NCBI GenBank assembly: GCA_900073065.1
Contig: FJOG01000002.1
Coordinates: 2,264,243-2,328,242, forward strand
Reading direction: 5' to 3'
Length of the DNA: 64,000 nucleotides
From: Phialocephala subalpina
Taxonomy: Eukaryota; Ascomycota; Leotiomycetes; Helotiales; Mollisiaceae
In this document: in pieces, positions 34,343 through 46,437 of the stretch
Position numbering within the stretch: the stretch's first letter is position 1
Layout: each line of letters begins with the position of its first letter
Program-made: the position numbers and the translations under genes
Notes under the pieces: generated by a model
Told to the model about the DNA's origin: nothing
What the model saw: only the letters and a program-made list of their open reading frames with translations
Databases searched by the model: none

Positions 34343-37300
34343 TTAAAATCCAAAGTTATCCAACAGCGAATTAGCCTCTGGTTCCTCAAAGACACTAGGA
34401 GGCGGTTTGTGACCACCAGACTTCATATCGAAAGATGGTAATTTCGGCATAGGAAGATCTGCTACTACAAGAGAGGAACGACGACGCATCATTGCCCGTG
34501 GATCGGGTGCGTCGAGGTTTTGGAATGTTGGGGGTGCTGGGAGGAGAAATTCCCAATTTCGTACTTCTAGTTGTCAGGCATGTGTGAAGATATGAAGGGA
34601 AGGGGACGTACCCAAGTCCAGGGCGAGGAGATCACAGCCCATCCGATCGTAGAGACGAGCGTTGTGAAGGACGAATGCCCATTCAATCTTTGGCGTAACC
34701 TTTGATGCTCCACGGAGAGTCTGGAGAGTCTTCTGCCGGAGCTGGGAGTAGAGCACAACGAGTGCTGGGTCATCTGTCAAGAACAACTTTGCTTGCAGGT
34801 CCGGTGATTGAGGTGTCTCGAGGAGGGTGTAGACAGGCGATATAAGAGCTCGCACTGCCATGTCTCTTCGGTGTAACATCCAGAACGCCCACGATGCAAG
34901 CCATCGATTTCCCTCTTGAGCCGCTAAAGGCAGGACTTTCTCTTCCAGAAGTTCTTTCAAGACGGGCCCTCTTTCGCCTTCGTAGACTCGGGTAACGGCA
35001 ATAGCAAGTTGAAGATCCTTGACTTGATTCAAAATGACATTAACTGCATCTTTCAAGCAATCTGCCAGAAGGAAGAACGCGGCTGCATATTCTACAAATG
35101 TTAGCTAAGTCAAGATGGCGAGTAGAAAAATGGCTTACCATATCGATGCTTCCCAAGTAGCGCATAGGCATTCTTCATTGCTGCAGTCTTCCATTTTTTG
35201 TCGTGAAAGTTGTTGGCGAGAAGTTTCAAAGTTGCGTTCTGCTCCCGGTTCCAAGCCGCCATTCGCCACAATCCCTGAAGAACAGTCTTCTTCTTGAGCG
35301 CCAGGTAGAACAAACTGCAGTCGACAGGGTTCTTCATATCGCTCTTGGTGTATTCATTTCGAGCGATGACTTCGAATTGAGCTTTCTGCAATAATCATTA
35401 GCAGCGTCTCGAATACCGTTAGCTAAAACTTACCAATGCATTCAGGTCCGTCATCCACATGAGCATTCCACTTTCTCGGGCATGTTGCCAAAGCAGCTTG
35501 CCGTGGAACTGATGAGATACCATGTCAACTAAGATATCTTGGCTGTTACTGTGATATGCCCAATTGATTTCCCTCCAAGAAAGAAGCACCTCATTTGATC
35601 TGCCACGGTGGAGAAGATGCTGGCGGAAGAACAGCATATATCTAGCAGCATTATCGTCCATGGAGCGACGTTGTTTTTCGACAATAGCAACGCATTCAAC
35701 AATGTCGGCAAGATTCATCTGTTCCTGCCTTGAAAGCTGCGGCAAAGCAATTCTGGTTAGTTTCTCGTTGATGGCAGCTGCGACACTCTCGGTGACAGTC
35801 TCAATATCTTCCTCATCATCTTCAAGACCGAAGGACTTGGTGGCTTTGCTTGTGGCTGCTAAAGACATTGCCTGACCGAATTTAGTTCTATCTGGGAAGT
35901 ATAGTTGCAAATCTTACCTCATTTGGAACGTAGAACTCTTCCAGGTCCATGCCAAGATGGTTGTCTATTGTGTCGCCCTCCACATAGTACTTCAAGATTT
36001 TGTGCAAGGCAAGAAGTACATGCTGAACAGCAAGGCTTTTGCCCGCTAGTGTGCATTGGCCTAGAAATTGTGGATGGTATACTGGAAGAGGGCCGTTGAG
36101 TCTGCTCACGACTTCGAAGAGGTCCCAAGGAGTCTTCCGATGCGGAAGTCCAAGGCCAGCAACCACTGGCGCAGACTGATCAACTTCTTTGTCATACACA
36201 AATAGCTGATTGCCAGCCCCGATAATGAGATTTCCGCCTCCAAGCCATGTCGAGTCCCCAATGGGATGAGGTGTTAAATCACGAATGTTGAATTCTCGAA
36301 TTGAAGCCCATGCTGGACCTTTATTGAGGTAGTCATAGCGCATCTGAGCGAGAAGCAGGACTCGAAATCGGAAGCCCACTGCAAGAATAGACTGGTCATC
36401 CGGAGTCGATGTCCAATCAAGATCCTGAATAGTGTCTTGAGATTCATAGCTCTGAGTGTATTCAAGCTGCGCTCCTCGGACGTCCCAGATCGTTAATTCT
36501 GATCTGTCCGAGCTCACCAGAGCAGCCTTGCGAATGGAACTACCGCTAGCCAATGCCGGCTCTGAGATACCAGTGTCGACAGAGCAAGTTTCCAACCATT
36601 CTACTTTCTTTGCATCCAGATTCACCCTAGCAGTCCAGGACCGTAGCACACCTGAATGTGTGTATGAAATAGCAATATCTCTTGCAAAGGTGTCCAGGAA
36701 TCCCGAAATCACAGGAGGCGACCCAGCTGGATCGACAGGGAGAACATAAGATAGGTCATCAGCATCACCTAGGTCGAATCTACAGAATTCCCGGATGACT
36801 GGCCCTTGGTAGCCTTTGGTCTCAATGACACTCTCTCGCCTTCGTGGCAATCCGATTTCCCAGACGATGCCTTTCATCTTCGACGTGATTGTAGCGACAT
36901 GAGCTACCGGCCCTCCTTTTTGAATTTCTGGAAGCATAAGAATACAGAGCGGCTTGCCCGCTACGGTATAATCGCAGCTGGCAAGTAAGGTCCCGCGCAA
37001 CGATCTAGTGTCCCATAGCGAGATCCTTGCATGATGCAGGAATATGACAAAATTTCCTTTTCTCAAAACACAGATTCTGTGAATATGTTCTTGCTCGGCA
37101 ATCAGACTTTGGCGGTAGACAGATGTGCCACCTTCAAGATCCATGTGCTTCCATACTATGCTTTCATTGCCGTCTGTTCGAGAGACAACTGCTCGTCCAC
37201 TCACATTACGGACAATTTTCTTGATACTGGCAGAATGGCCAGTCCAGAGAGCATGAGACCTGAAACGGTCAGGCCTTGGAGAGGGATCAAAAAGATCCGC

Positions 37301-38576
37301 AACATTGCTTTCTAGAAACTGGATTTTGCCATCAAAGTGATGAACCAGAAGTTTAAGACCGCCGTTAGACTTATCGCAATAGTTGTAAAATTGGACATAG
37401 CTTGAGGCGTCTCCTAGCTCTTTTGGGAGATCAAGAGCCAAACCATCCACGTGTGCCACATTGAAGATATTTGTCGTCTGCCATGATTTGCATCCTACAT
37501 TCTCTAGTCCCCATGCGGACATGTGGCCATTTTCATCTAGCACGATACATATCTCAGGACTTCGGTTGGCAACCTCTATTAAATGCGAAAGAGCGTGATC
37601 CTCCTTATCATTGGCGGTATTCTTGGCCTGGACGGCATCTTCGGTAGCTAGCATGAAATCTCGACCGTCAATTATGAAAGCGAATCGAAGTTTGGATGAC
37701 CCTGCAAGAGAAAGTTCCCGTGGCTGTATAGATTCCTTCAAATCGATTTGTGCCCAAAGCTGTAATAGCTGCAATCCATGTGGATCTGTTGCAGCCCATA
37801 TCCTCAATACATTATCAGCACAAATTGTGTATAAAGCATTGTCCATTGTCTGGTCAACATGGTATGGGCGCTTCCAGTGTATATTCGTGACGGTGGCCGG
37901 GTGAGGCAGGTAGCTGAAGTCGAATCGTGTGTCCTCCGAACCAAACGATAACCTCCTCCATATCTTGACTAGACAGTCGTATTGTCCAGTCGATGCGATA
38001 TATGCCGAGTCGTACGAAAAGTTGGCAAATTTGACCGGATTCGCTAGCTCTTTCTTCCAGATTGTTGACGGCGTGCTAGTAGTTGAGTGCAACGATAGCC
38101 ATGCATTGCCCACCAAGAGCTCCTCTGCTAGACCCCATGATAAAGTGGATGTCGAATGTGCCGCAGCTTTGTCGACAGTGAAGCTGTGCTGTAGTGACCA
38201 CTAAAGCTAGTCAGCCCATAGCTAATTTGAGGTACAACTTCCTCGCCGAACCTGCAGAGCATCTTCCCCCTGGCCATAAGGCTTATACACGCGTATGTTG
38301 GACCCGGCGCATGTTGCTATCTTTCCAGAAGCTTCATCAATCGCTATAGCCTCAAGCTGCTCTTCCGCATCGTCGTAGATGGTCTGTAGAATGGAGTGCG
38401 ACCCGTTCAGGACGACAAAGGCATTTCCAGAAATGTACGCCTGGAGATGATCATCAGCATGCCTCAAATTTCTACAGGCTGCTTGAATCCCTTACAATAA
38501 GTCTCCTAGAGTCCCACGTCCCTATGGCACAAGCTTGGAGGCTGCTCCTTGGCCTTCCAGGCAAAACCGCTCTCAT
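34343..38576 (-). CDS. RAV1: RAVE complex subunit Rav1 (V-ATPase assembly regulator)
   Basis: Seven exons: 38496-38576, 38252-38440, 35918-38200, 35434-35871, 35139-35385, 34612-35091 and 34343-34566, giving 1,313 aa. The N-terminal half is a WD40-like beta-propeller array (AYISGNAFVVL, ICADNVLRIWAAT, LWTGHSASIKKI, SELTIWDVRG). The C-terminal half is the Rav1 domain, an alpha-helical repeat with the segments LLWQHARESGMLMWMTD, MKNPVDCSLFYLALKKK and KNAYALLGKHRYEYAAAF. Rav1 with Skp1 and Rav2 reassembles V1 onto Vo of the vacuolar proton pump after glucose return. The short first exon (27 codons, MRAVLPGRPR start) matches the expected fungal Rav1 N-terminus. Introns are 45-55 nt. Length agrees with the ~1,350-aa family norm. 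Confidence 0.95.
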
Positions 38577-39077
38577 GCTAGCATGGCAAATAATAATCCG
38601 TGTTATAGCTGTAGAAGTGAGCTTCGAGGATTTAAAAAGCAAAAATTTCTGGTTGAAGCTCGTAAGTGGTGGAAGACACGTTTGGTGATCAGCAGTTTTG
38701 TGTCTCGGTGGAATGACGCGCAGCTTGAGCTCGAGGCTGTGATGAGGCTACGCAAGGCCGCAGATTTTCGTTACAGTCACGGGATGCCAAGACACGACCA
38801 GATCGAGTCAAAAAGAGGCTTTTGGAAGGAGAGGGAAAGTATATTTAGATCGAAGACCGACTTTACCGTCATGAGGAAGTGTCTGATTATCTTGGCTTCT
38901 TTGCACATAACTATGATAAGCTGTTCTTATCTCCACAAAGATGACTTTCGACACACTATTCGCTAAGAACAGAACGCCGCCTCCTGTCATGCTGCGATGC
39001 ATGCTAGTATACCCAATCAATATCTTCTAATAACGCCTTGCATCCAAACGCCAGGCCAAACCCCACGAACTCCAACG
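38577..39077. other. Intergenic: RAV1 upstream region and SFI1 3' flank
   Basis: The plus-strand frame at 38535-38966 has no domain and overlaps the RAV1 start region; treated as non-coding. Confidence 0.55.
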
Positions 39078-42000
39078 CTATGCTCCATGTGATGATCCTT
39101 GGTCATTATTCGTACTACTCTCGGGTATATCTGCAAAACCTCCTCCAATTCCTAATGTGCTTCTGCCGAGTGGCTTCCGATGGGAGGGTAGAAGTCCCCC
39201 CGAGTATTGTGCCCGCAGCTGTCTTTCGAATGGAGTTGAGAGCGGGGCCTTGGGTGTGGTGGAGAATCTTGCCGCTGCTGCCATCACTCTTTCCGACCGC
39301 TTTGAAGGAGTGCTCAGGTAGCCAGGAAGAGGTGTTGATAGTACAACTACTTCGTCTAGACCTTTCGCCCACTCCTCAACCTCGAGTCCTTCTTCAGCCT
39401 CAGACCAAGCTTCTGCATTTGACGTCCCGAAGTGGACCGATTTCAACATCTCTACACGCTTCGTAGGCCTCGTTGCGGCTGCCTTTTGATGCCAGTACAA
39501 AAGCATCTTCCTGAAATTCCGCTTCGCGTTCTTCTCCCGAATATCTAGAGCATAATTTGCCTGGGAACGCAGTTGGAGGGCTGACAAATTCCACTTCTTC
39601 AAGGCTCTGCTCTGCCGATGTTCTTGATAAGCTATGGTAGCTTCCGTGCTCAAGGCCTGTAGAGCCTCCCAGCGTCTCTTCCAAGTCGTGAATTGTTTCT
39701 TCAGAGCGTTCTCCCGTGCCAGTGACTCTAACTCGGACAGCTCCTCGGTATGTGCTCGCCAGCGATCGAAATTGTACATTGCAATGATGACATTCTTATT
39801 TTGATCGATGTCCAATGCTTGGGCTCGGAGATCTAATAAGTGTTGCGCCTTGCTCTGCCATGTTTTAAGAGCCCTCCTCGCTATATTCATTTTGACGCTC
39901 CGGCGGACTTGAGCGTAAGCGGCCTTTCGTTTGTCACGCTTTGTGGATTCCGTATAGGCCTTCCAAAGCTTCAAGCTTTTCGAGGCCACGAAATAGAATT
40001 TGGCATCCTGCGACCAACGTTCCAGTTGCTGTACGTGCTTTACTTTGCCTGACCATTGAGTCATGATGCCTCGAGCAAGACGGGGAGCATAAAAGTCGAT
40101 CGCGGTTGTTTCGTTTCGCTGTAGAGTTTCCATACGTAAGTACCATTGACGCAGAACGAGGTTCTCCGACCTTCGAGCCCTGAATGACAGAGCTATATCT
40201 TCTTGTTCTAATCTCTGTTCTGTGGAGACTTGCTGTCTGTACTTCCAAACGCGCAAGCATTCTCTAAGCCGCCTCTCCCGCAACATTCGTTGGACATACT
40301 TCTCCCTCGATGCAAGAAGCCAGCTATAGCTAGTTTGTGCAAGAACGCGGTGGTTAATTTGAGTAATGAGCACCTGAGATCTCGCCTTGTGACGCCAAAG
40401 CGTTAGAGCCTCCTTAAGCATTTTTGTCCGGTCAACTGTCGCTGCTTGTTTTTCCTGTCGAGTTCGTTTGAGCCACGTCCCAAAAGTTCCTCGTAGTAAT
40501 CGCACCGAAACGTCAGTTTGCAACGTTTCTCTCACAGGAATGACTCGGGTCTCGTGGCGCCATCTTCGTATGATACCGCGACATAATTGGTTTTTGTAAT
40601 AATCGCTTGCCTCTTGGCTCATTCGAAGGTGCTTTTCGGCCTTGGCTCTCCAGGTTCGCCAGGCGTTCCACGAAAGTTCTAGGTGTCTTGTTTCTTCAGC
40701 CGTGCGGTTGTTTTCCCAATGGTTGTGGGTTGCAACAATCCACTGAAAAAGAGTCCGCCGCGCCAATCTCCCCGCCCACCAATTCGTAGCCTGAATATCC
40801 CACAGTCTATGCACCCACTGTTTGTAAATCTTCTCGACGAGGTTGCTTTCGTAGACCTGGACAGCAGCTGCGCTTGCCTCAGAAGTTGCTGAATACTGGC
40901 GCTTCCATGCCGCAAAAAACCTCTTGAGCACTTGTCTGCGAACCTTGAGCTCATTCACAGCGGTGATTTCCTTCCAGGCATTGAAGATCCGTGCTCTAAT
41001 AAGATGCCTTCGTGCAAGAGCGGTACGCTGCACTTGTTCATAGGTACGAGCTAACCAGTGCGTAAAAGCGAGGTGCAGTAGGAATATGTCCCTCGCTCTC
41101 TTCGCACGTTGCTCCAGATGTTCGAAGAACAACCTCGTCTCCTTGATTTGACGCTCCTCTACATAACATTGCCGCCAGGCATCGAAAGCGGAGTGAAGCA
41201 GGGCCTTTCTGTCATGAATCAATGCTACCAATTCTAGGCTGGCGTTATGCTCTCGGGTTTTCGAAGCTTTATCTCTCCATTTGCGGAGTTGACGCTTAGC
41301 CAAGAGTGCAGTATAATGTTGCTGTATAACAGATGCCCTAATTTGCATGAGGGCACCAGCTTCGTGACGCGACGCGGGTTGCAGTGATTTGGGTAGTTTC
41401 GCGGGGGCCTCTTCACCAAAATCTGTTGTGGCAGCTGTGAACTCACTTGCAGCTTGATACTCGTCCGAAGAGGCATATGCTGGATTGGGAGGAACTACTG
41501 CAGAAGAACGGGATCTTCGTCGAATTCGCATGCTACCATGTGTTGAAACAGATCTGCCTCGACCTCTGCGAGGCTTCTCGGTCCGTGGACTCAACCGGGC
41601 TCTGACATTGTCGTTGCCCTGATTATCCTTGCTTCCTCCAACACCATTGGCCTTGGGTTGCTGGGCCGCAGGTCCACGTTCTTGAAGTACGGACTTCTCG
41701 CTTTCACCGGAGGCCCTGTTCGGACCAAGAGAGGCGAATGAATTGCGCCGTAGCTTGGACTTTGGTTGAATCCCGTTGCCCAGGTCCCAGAAAGAGCTCT
41801 CTGAATTGCGCCTGGGGCGGCTCTGGGTGTACTTATTCTCATCTTGTGGGGATGTTTCTCCAGTCGTGAGGAGGTCCTGTTCCGTTTGCGAATCCTCGAT
41901 TTGGCTGTTGTGCTCCTCAACGTCTTCATTGTCGAATTCAATCTCGATTCCCATTCGCGACAGTATTTCCTCAAACTTCTCGTACAACGTCCCCTGGCTT

Positions 42001-42314
42001 CGCAAACCGCCAATCTTGAACAGCACTCGAGCATAGCGACTGTCATGATCGGCGTTGATCCCGACCCGAGGCAATATATCGTAGTATGCGCTGAACAATG
42101 CATTCGTAGGCAATCGTTCACGTTCGGGGAGGGTTGGAAGAAGCTCCTGCGCCAGGACGACGATGTCGTGGAGAATCGCGACATCTGTTGACACATTAGC
42201 AGGAATGCAATCGTAACAATTCAAGCTAGATTTACCATCATTGCTGTAGTAGAGGTCTGCGTGTTCAGCTGATTGTCCAACATTGGATAGTTGATGGCTT
42301 CCTGGTGGAGGCAT
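39078..42314 (-). CDS. SFI1: Sfi1-family centrin-binding repeat protein (spindle pole body)
   Basis: Two exons, 42236-42314 and 39078-42184, giving 1,061 aa. The conserved head (DVAILHDIVVLAQELLP...YYDILPRVGINADHDSRYARVLFKIGGLR) is followed by a disordered Ser/Arg-rich stretch. From about residue 310 to 960 there are more than 20 helical repeats with a Trp-centred motif (LxxWRxxx, e.g. AWRQCYVE, TWLKRTRQ, RWRHETRV), the centrin-binding repeats of Sfi1. Sfi1 forms the spindle pole body half-bridge and controls its duplication. The C-terminus is disordered. The 51-nt intron (42185-42235) is free of stops and a multiple of three, so an unspliced reading would add 17 codons; splicing restores the head sequence expected for the family. 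Confidence 0.9.
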   Translation of the reverse strand: MPPPGSHQLSNVGQSAEHADLYYSNDGKSSLNCYDCIPANVSTDVAILHDIVVLAQELLPTLPERERLPTNALFSAYYDILPRVGINADHDSRYARVLFKIGGLRSQGTLYEKFEEILSRMGIEIEFDNEDVEEHNSQIEDSQTEQDLLTTGETSPQDENKYTQSRPRRNSESSFWDLGNGIQPKSKLRRNSFASLGPNRASGESEKSVLQERGPAAQQPKANGVGGSKDNQGNDNVRARLSPRTEKPRRGRGRSVSTHGSMRIRRRSRSSAVVPPNPAYASSDEYQAASEFTAATTDFGEEAPAKLPKSLQPASRHEAGALMQIRASVIQQHYTALLAKRQLRKWRDKASKTREHNASLELVALIHDRKALLHSAFDAWRQCYVEERQIKETRLFFEHLEQRAKRARDIFLLHLAFTHWLARTYEQVQRTALARRHLIRARIFNAWKEITAVNELKVRRQVLKRFFAAWKRQYSATSEASAAAVQVYESNLVEKIYKQWVHRLWDIQATNWWAGRLARRTLFQWIVATHNHWENNRTAEETRHLELSWNAWRTWRAKAEKHLRMSQEASDYYKNQLCRGIIRRWRHETRVIPVRETLQTDVSVRLLRGTFGTWLKRTRQEKQAATVDRTKMLKEALTLWRHKARSQVLITQINHRVLAQTSYSWLLASREKYVQRMLRERRLRECLRVWKYRQQVSTEQRLEQEDIALSFRARRSENLVLRQWYLRMETLQRNETTAIDFYAPRLARGIMTQWSGKVKHVQQLERWSQDAKFYFVASKSLKLWKAYTESTKRDKRKAAYAQVRRSVKMNIARRALKTWQSKAQHLLDLRAQALDIDQNKNVIIAMYNFDRWRAHTEELSELESLARENALKKQFTTWKRRWEALQALSTEATIAYQEHRQSRALKKWNLSALQLRSQANYALDIREKNAKRNFRKMLLYWHQKAAATRPTKRVEMLKSVHFGTSNAEAWSEAEEGLEVEEWAKGLDEVVVLSTPLPGYLSTPSKRSERVMAAAARFSTTPKAPLSTPFERQLRAQYSGGLLPSHRKPLGRSTLGIGGGFADIPESSTNNDQGSSHGA

Positions 42315-42615
42315 CTAGAGGAAGGCATTCGGCGTGACCTTTGAAATGTGTTTCTCCATCAGGCGTCGCATAGTTGTGGTGATTCAGCAAAGCTCATCAG
42401 CAGGAGAATTTCGGTGTCGCGTCGGGAGGAAAACGTCCATGTTGACATGTTTCGATCGTGAGTACGCGTTATTCGCGACCCTTCGAATTCACAACCTGAA
42501 CTAGCGCGCATACCCAGCTGTCTTTGCTCTAACCTTATTGGGCCTAGACCGCCTCAGCCTCTCATCAAATCTCACATCGACAACACCGAGTCTTGAAGTC
42601 AGCAAGAAATCCAAA
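42315..42615. other. Short divergent promoter (SFI1 / NDUFAF8-like gene)
   Basis: About 300 bp shared by two divergent genes; no further features recognised. Confidence 0.6.
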
Positions 42616-42892
42616 ATGCCTCCTCGGACAAGACCTATTGAGAAGTTTGCGCAAGCTGTTGCCAAATGCTCAACTGAGGTAAATCAAATCGTGTGTCTTT
42701 CTAAAGTGGCTGCTGAATATTACAGGCTTCAGTTTATGGCAAATGCATTGTGGCGGACTACAATTCAGTCCATAAGGACCAATGTTTTACAGAATTTCTC
42801 AGGTTGAAGAATTGTTACCTTGTACGGCGATTTCCCCCTTCAGATAGAATTCTGACTCACTTTTTTCACAGGCTGCAGCGAAGAAATCATGA
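42616..42892 (+). CDS. NDUFAF8-like twin-CX9C protein, complex I assembly factor
   Basis: Three tiny exons, 42616-42678, 42726-42821 and 42872-42892, giving 59 aa. After splicing, cysteines fall at 18, 28, 41 and 51: two exact C-x9-C pairs. This is the fold of small intermembrane-space proteins oxidised by the Mia40 relay. The order (RPIEKFAQAVAKC, YGKC, KDQC, LKNC) and the closing AAAKKS match NDUFAF8, whose C-terminus ends in a very similar run. NDUFAF8 works with NDUFAF5 in early assembly of respiratory complex I. Introns are 47 and 50 nt. The exons are too short to be seen as an ordinary open frame. The gene is divergent from SFI1 and convergent with the IleRS gene 129 bp away. Confidence 0.82.
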
Positions 42893-43021
42893 GACGGCTT
42901 TCGATGAGCATTGGATTTTGCCAGGCAAAGGCAAGGATCTCTATCTATGGTCTTCAGAAATACATGAAACGCTCAGAATCACAAGGTCTTCCTTGATAGA
43001 TGCGTTGAATCATAGCCACAG

Positions 43022-46000
43022 CTAGAGCTTCAGCAACCTCAGCAAAAACACCGCTTTTTGAATCTCCTGCTCCTCCTCCAGGATGATCCCCTCCTCCGTC
43101 TTATCTGGAATCTTCCCCTCGACACGAGTGACCTCATGGTGATCAATAGGTCGGCGCAATGCCTTCTCGATAGTCTGAGCTTGTCCGGTGAACGCATTTT
43201 CGAGCCCAATGTTATCAGGATCGGTCAAAACCTTGTACTCCATCTTGACATCATCTGTGGGCTGAAGTCCCGCCTTCTTTCGCAACCGCTGGACACGGTT
43301 GATGATTTCTCGTGCCAGACCTTCGCCTGCAAGCTCCGGGTAGATCTCAGCATCCAAAATGGTGAGAACATCATCATCTGTGTTAGTTTCGAGGTTCTTC
43401 GACGATTCGTCATCTTTGAGGCCTCTTTTCACGACAAGATCTCCATCCTCAAGTGGAATGCCATCCACGACTATCTTTTTCTGCAGAACGAAATCATGAA
43501 CTTGTTCGCTCGACAGACCTGGCAATGCCTTCTTGACCTTTTGTACGTCCTTCTTCAGCTTCTTGCCTAGAACTGGCCAGTCCGCAGAGACACTGTACTG
43601 AACATTGTACTTTGCCTCGTCAGAAGAGAGTAGTAGATCTCTCACGTTGAGCTCTTCCGTAATGTAACCCTCCAAAGATCGGATGTCTTCCAAATACACT
43701 GGGTCAGGATGAATAACAACAAGAGACTTCAGAGGAGTTTTGAGACCGACAGTTCGGCGTTCTCGCGAAACTCTTGCTAGCTCAATCACTCGCTGCATAC
43801 GACCTACACGGCGTTCGATTTCGGCGTCGAAAAGCTCCTCTCGGACATCTGGAAACGCTAAGAAGTGAACACTCCGGGAATCGTCTCCTTGGAGGTTTTG
43901 TGGGATGTGTGGTAATAGGCGCTGGTAGATGGTGTCTGTGATGAACGGTGTAAAAGGTGCTAAGCCCTTCACAAGAGTGAAGAGAACCTCGAAGAGCGTG
44001 TTCAAAGCATGCTTGGTATCGTCAAGACCAAGTTCACCCTTGAGTCGTTTCCGGTTGAATCGAATGTACCAGTTTGTGGTGTTGTCGATAAGATCTAGGA
44101 GCCGAGGAACAACAGTGTACAAGCGATAGGCTACCATATGTCAGTAATGAAGCATACAACAGGATATGATCTCTCTTACCAGCCATCTCTTCGTTCACAA
44201 ATTTGAGCAAGCTTTGACAGCTTGCCAGGATCCATCGGTCCATGACATTGGTGTTCGTGGCTTCGGCAGCAGGATCAAAGCAATAGTCTACATTCTCAAT
44301 CTTCTTGAGCAAAGCGACTTGGCCCTCGAAGAACTTGTAGCTGTTCCATAGCGGCAATAAGACCTTAGCGACAACTTCTTTCACTCCCGACTCCTTAAAA
44401 CGTAAGGGTTCAGCTCTAACGACTGGAGAGTTGATCAAGTACAGACGTAGCGCATCCGAGCCATACTTGTCCATGACAATCGACGGATCCGGATAATTCT
44501 TCAATCGTTTCGACATCTTCTTGCCGTCCTCTGCAAGCACAATACCATTGACAACACAGTTCTTGAATGGAGAGACGCCGAACAAATGTGTGCCAAGAAC
44601 AAGAAGGGTGTAGAACCAACCTCTCGTCTGATCTAAGCCTTCTGCGATGAAATCACCTGGGAATGACTTCTCGAACTTCTCCTCGTTCTCGAATGGATAA
44701 TGTTGACTTGCATATGGCATGCTTCCAGACTCAAACCAACAGTCGAATACCTCCTCCACGCGCTTCAATTGGCCCTTGCCCATCTTGCTGGGAATGGTGA
44801 TGTGGTCGATTTTGTCGCGATGAAGATCTGTGAGTTCGCCCGTGTAACCACTCAGCTGCTTGAGCTCGGCCACGCTGCCAATGCAGACCTTCTCTTCTAG
44901 ATCATCGCTGACCCAAAGCGGAATAGGAGTGCCCCAGTAACGATTTCTTGACACGTTCCAGTCGCGTGCATTGGCGATCCAGCTGGCGAAGCGCTTCTCC
45001 TTTACGAATGAAGGTACCCAATGCGACCCCTCGATGTTTTTCAACATTTGGGGGACAATCTCAGGGATTCTGATAAACCAAGATGGGACGGCTCGGTAGA
45101 TCAATGGAGTATCTGATCGTGGACACATAGGATAACTGTGCCTGATTTGAGAGTCCACGACAAGTCTTCCTGTGCCCTTCAAATACTTGATGATAGCCTT
45201 GTCGGCAGCTTTGACGTGCTGACCCGCGAAATCTCGAACTTTCGAAGTGAAGTGTCCTCGTTCATCGACTGGATTTGGAGGTGGTCGTTGTTCGCTAATG
45301 GTTCCGGCCTCCATTGCCACGTTGTAATCCTCCTCACCGAAAGCAGGTGCTTGGTGAACGATACCAACACCACTGTCATCGGTAACGTAGGTGGCATTGA
45401 GAACTTTGAATCCATAGTCTTTGAATTCCTCGTAAAAGTAATCAAATAACGGTTCGTACTTCCATCCCTTCATTTCACTGCCCTTGATCTTCTGGAGAAT
45501 CTTGAATTTGGCTTTTTTGGGATCCTTGTACAGTGTTCCGAGCAGCTTCTCAAGAAGGATGTAGTTCTTGCCGGATGCCTCGTCATATATTTTGATGTAC
45601 TCGAGATTCGGGTGCGCAGCGAGTCCTGTATGGGAAGGAAGAGTCCAAGGAGTCGTAGTCCAAGCTAGGAGAGACGTTGATGGATCTTCTAACAACGGAA
45701 ATGACACCACAACCGCGGGGTCAGTGATGTCTTGGTAGTTCTGGTTTGCCTCGAAGTTGCTGAGCGCGGTCGTAAGGACCGTTGAATATGGCATGACTCG
45801 ATAGCCCTGGTAGACAGCACCTTTATCGAAGATCTGCTTGAACACCCACCACTCCGACTCCATGAACTTGGGGTCCATAGTCTACGCGTGCCTGTCAATA
45901 TGAAATCCTACTTGTGTTCCCGTGAACAACCGTACCTTATAGTCATTGTCAAAATCAATCCACCTCCCTAATCTGTCAATAGTCGTTCTCCATTCCGCAG

Positions 46001-46437
46001 AATATCTCATGACGATAGCTCGGCACTCCTCGTTATATTTTGCCAACCCAAGCTTCATTACAGCATCTTTGCCAGAGATTCCGAGTTTCTTGTCGATTTC
46101 GTGCTCAATCGGCAGTCCATGCGTATCCCAGCCAAATCTCCTCTCAACATAGTATCCTTTCATAGACCAGTATCTCGGGATGATGTCCTTGATCGTGGAG
46201 GCCAGAAGATGGCCATAATGCGGCAAACCACTAAGGAAAGTCAGCACAAGCAATTCTCAGAGAGGCATGCGACTCCAAAAATAAAATGACGAGATTAACA
46301 TACGTAGCAAATGGCGGACCGTCGTAGAAGGTGTAATGAGGCCTCGAGGCGGAAAGTTCAACCTGTCTCTCGAAGGCCTTGATCTCTTTCCACCGCCGAA
46401 GGACGTTCTCTTCCTCCTTTGGAAAATCGATACTCAT
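43022..46437 (-). CDS. ILS1: Isoleucyl-tRNA synthetase, cytosolic
   Basis: Four exons, 46304-46437, 45936-46230, 44180-45881 and 43022-44130, giving 1,079 aa. A class I synthetase: the HIGH box is HYGH (49-52, within [10 protein letters not shown]) and the KMSKS box is KMSKR (about 598-602). Between them are the editing (CP1) domain with [17 protein letters not shown] and [16 protein letters not shown], and the zinc-region/Ile-specific [11 protein letters not shown] block. The C-terminal anticodon-binding domain follows ([20 protein letters not shown]...). There is no targeting sequence ([10 protein letters not shown] start), so it is the cytosolic enzyme. Length matches the eukaryotic cytosolic family (~1,070-1,100 aa). 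Introns are 49-73 nt. It ligates isoleucine to tRNA-Ile. Confidence 0.96.

Noticed and set aside
38535..38966. 143-codon plus-strand frame over the RAV1 start
   Set aside because: Antisense to the RAV1 first exon and promoter, no recognisable domain.
42750..43025. 91-codon frame across the NDUFAF8-like gene
   Set aside because: It is the wrong frame of exon 2 plus intron; the spliced twin-CX9C reading explains the sequence better.
46231..46303. 73-nt IleRS intron as a third introner copy
   Set aside because: Begins GTATGTTAAT but shares no further sequence or hairpin with the two introner copies.
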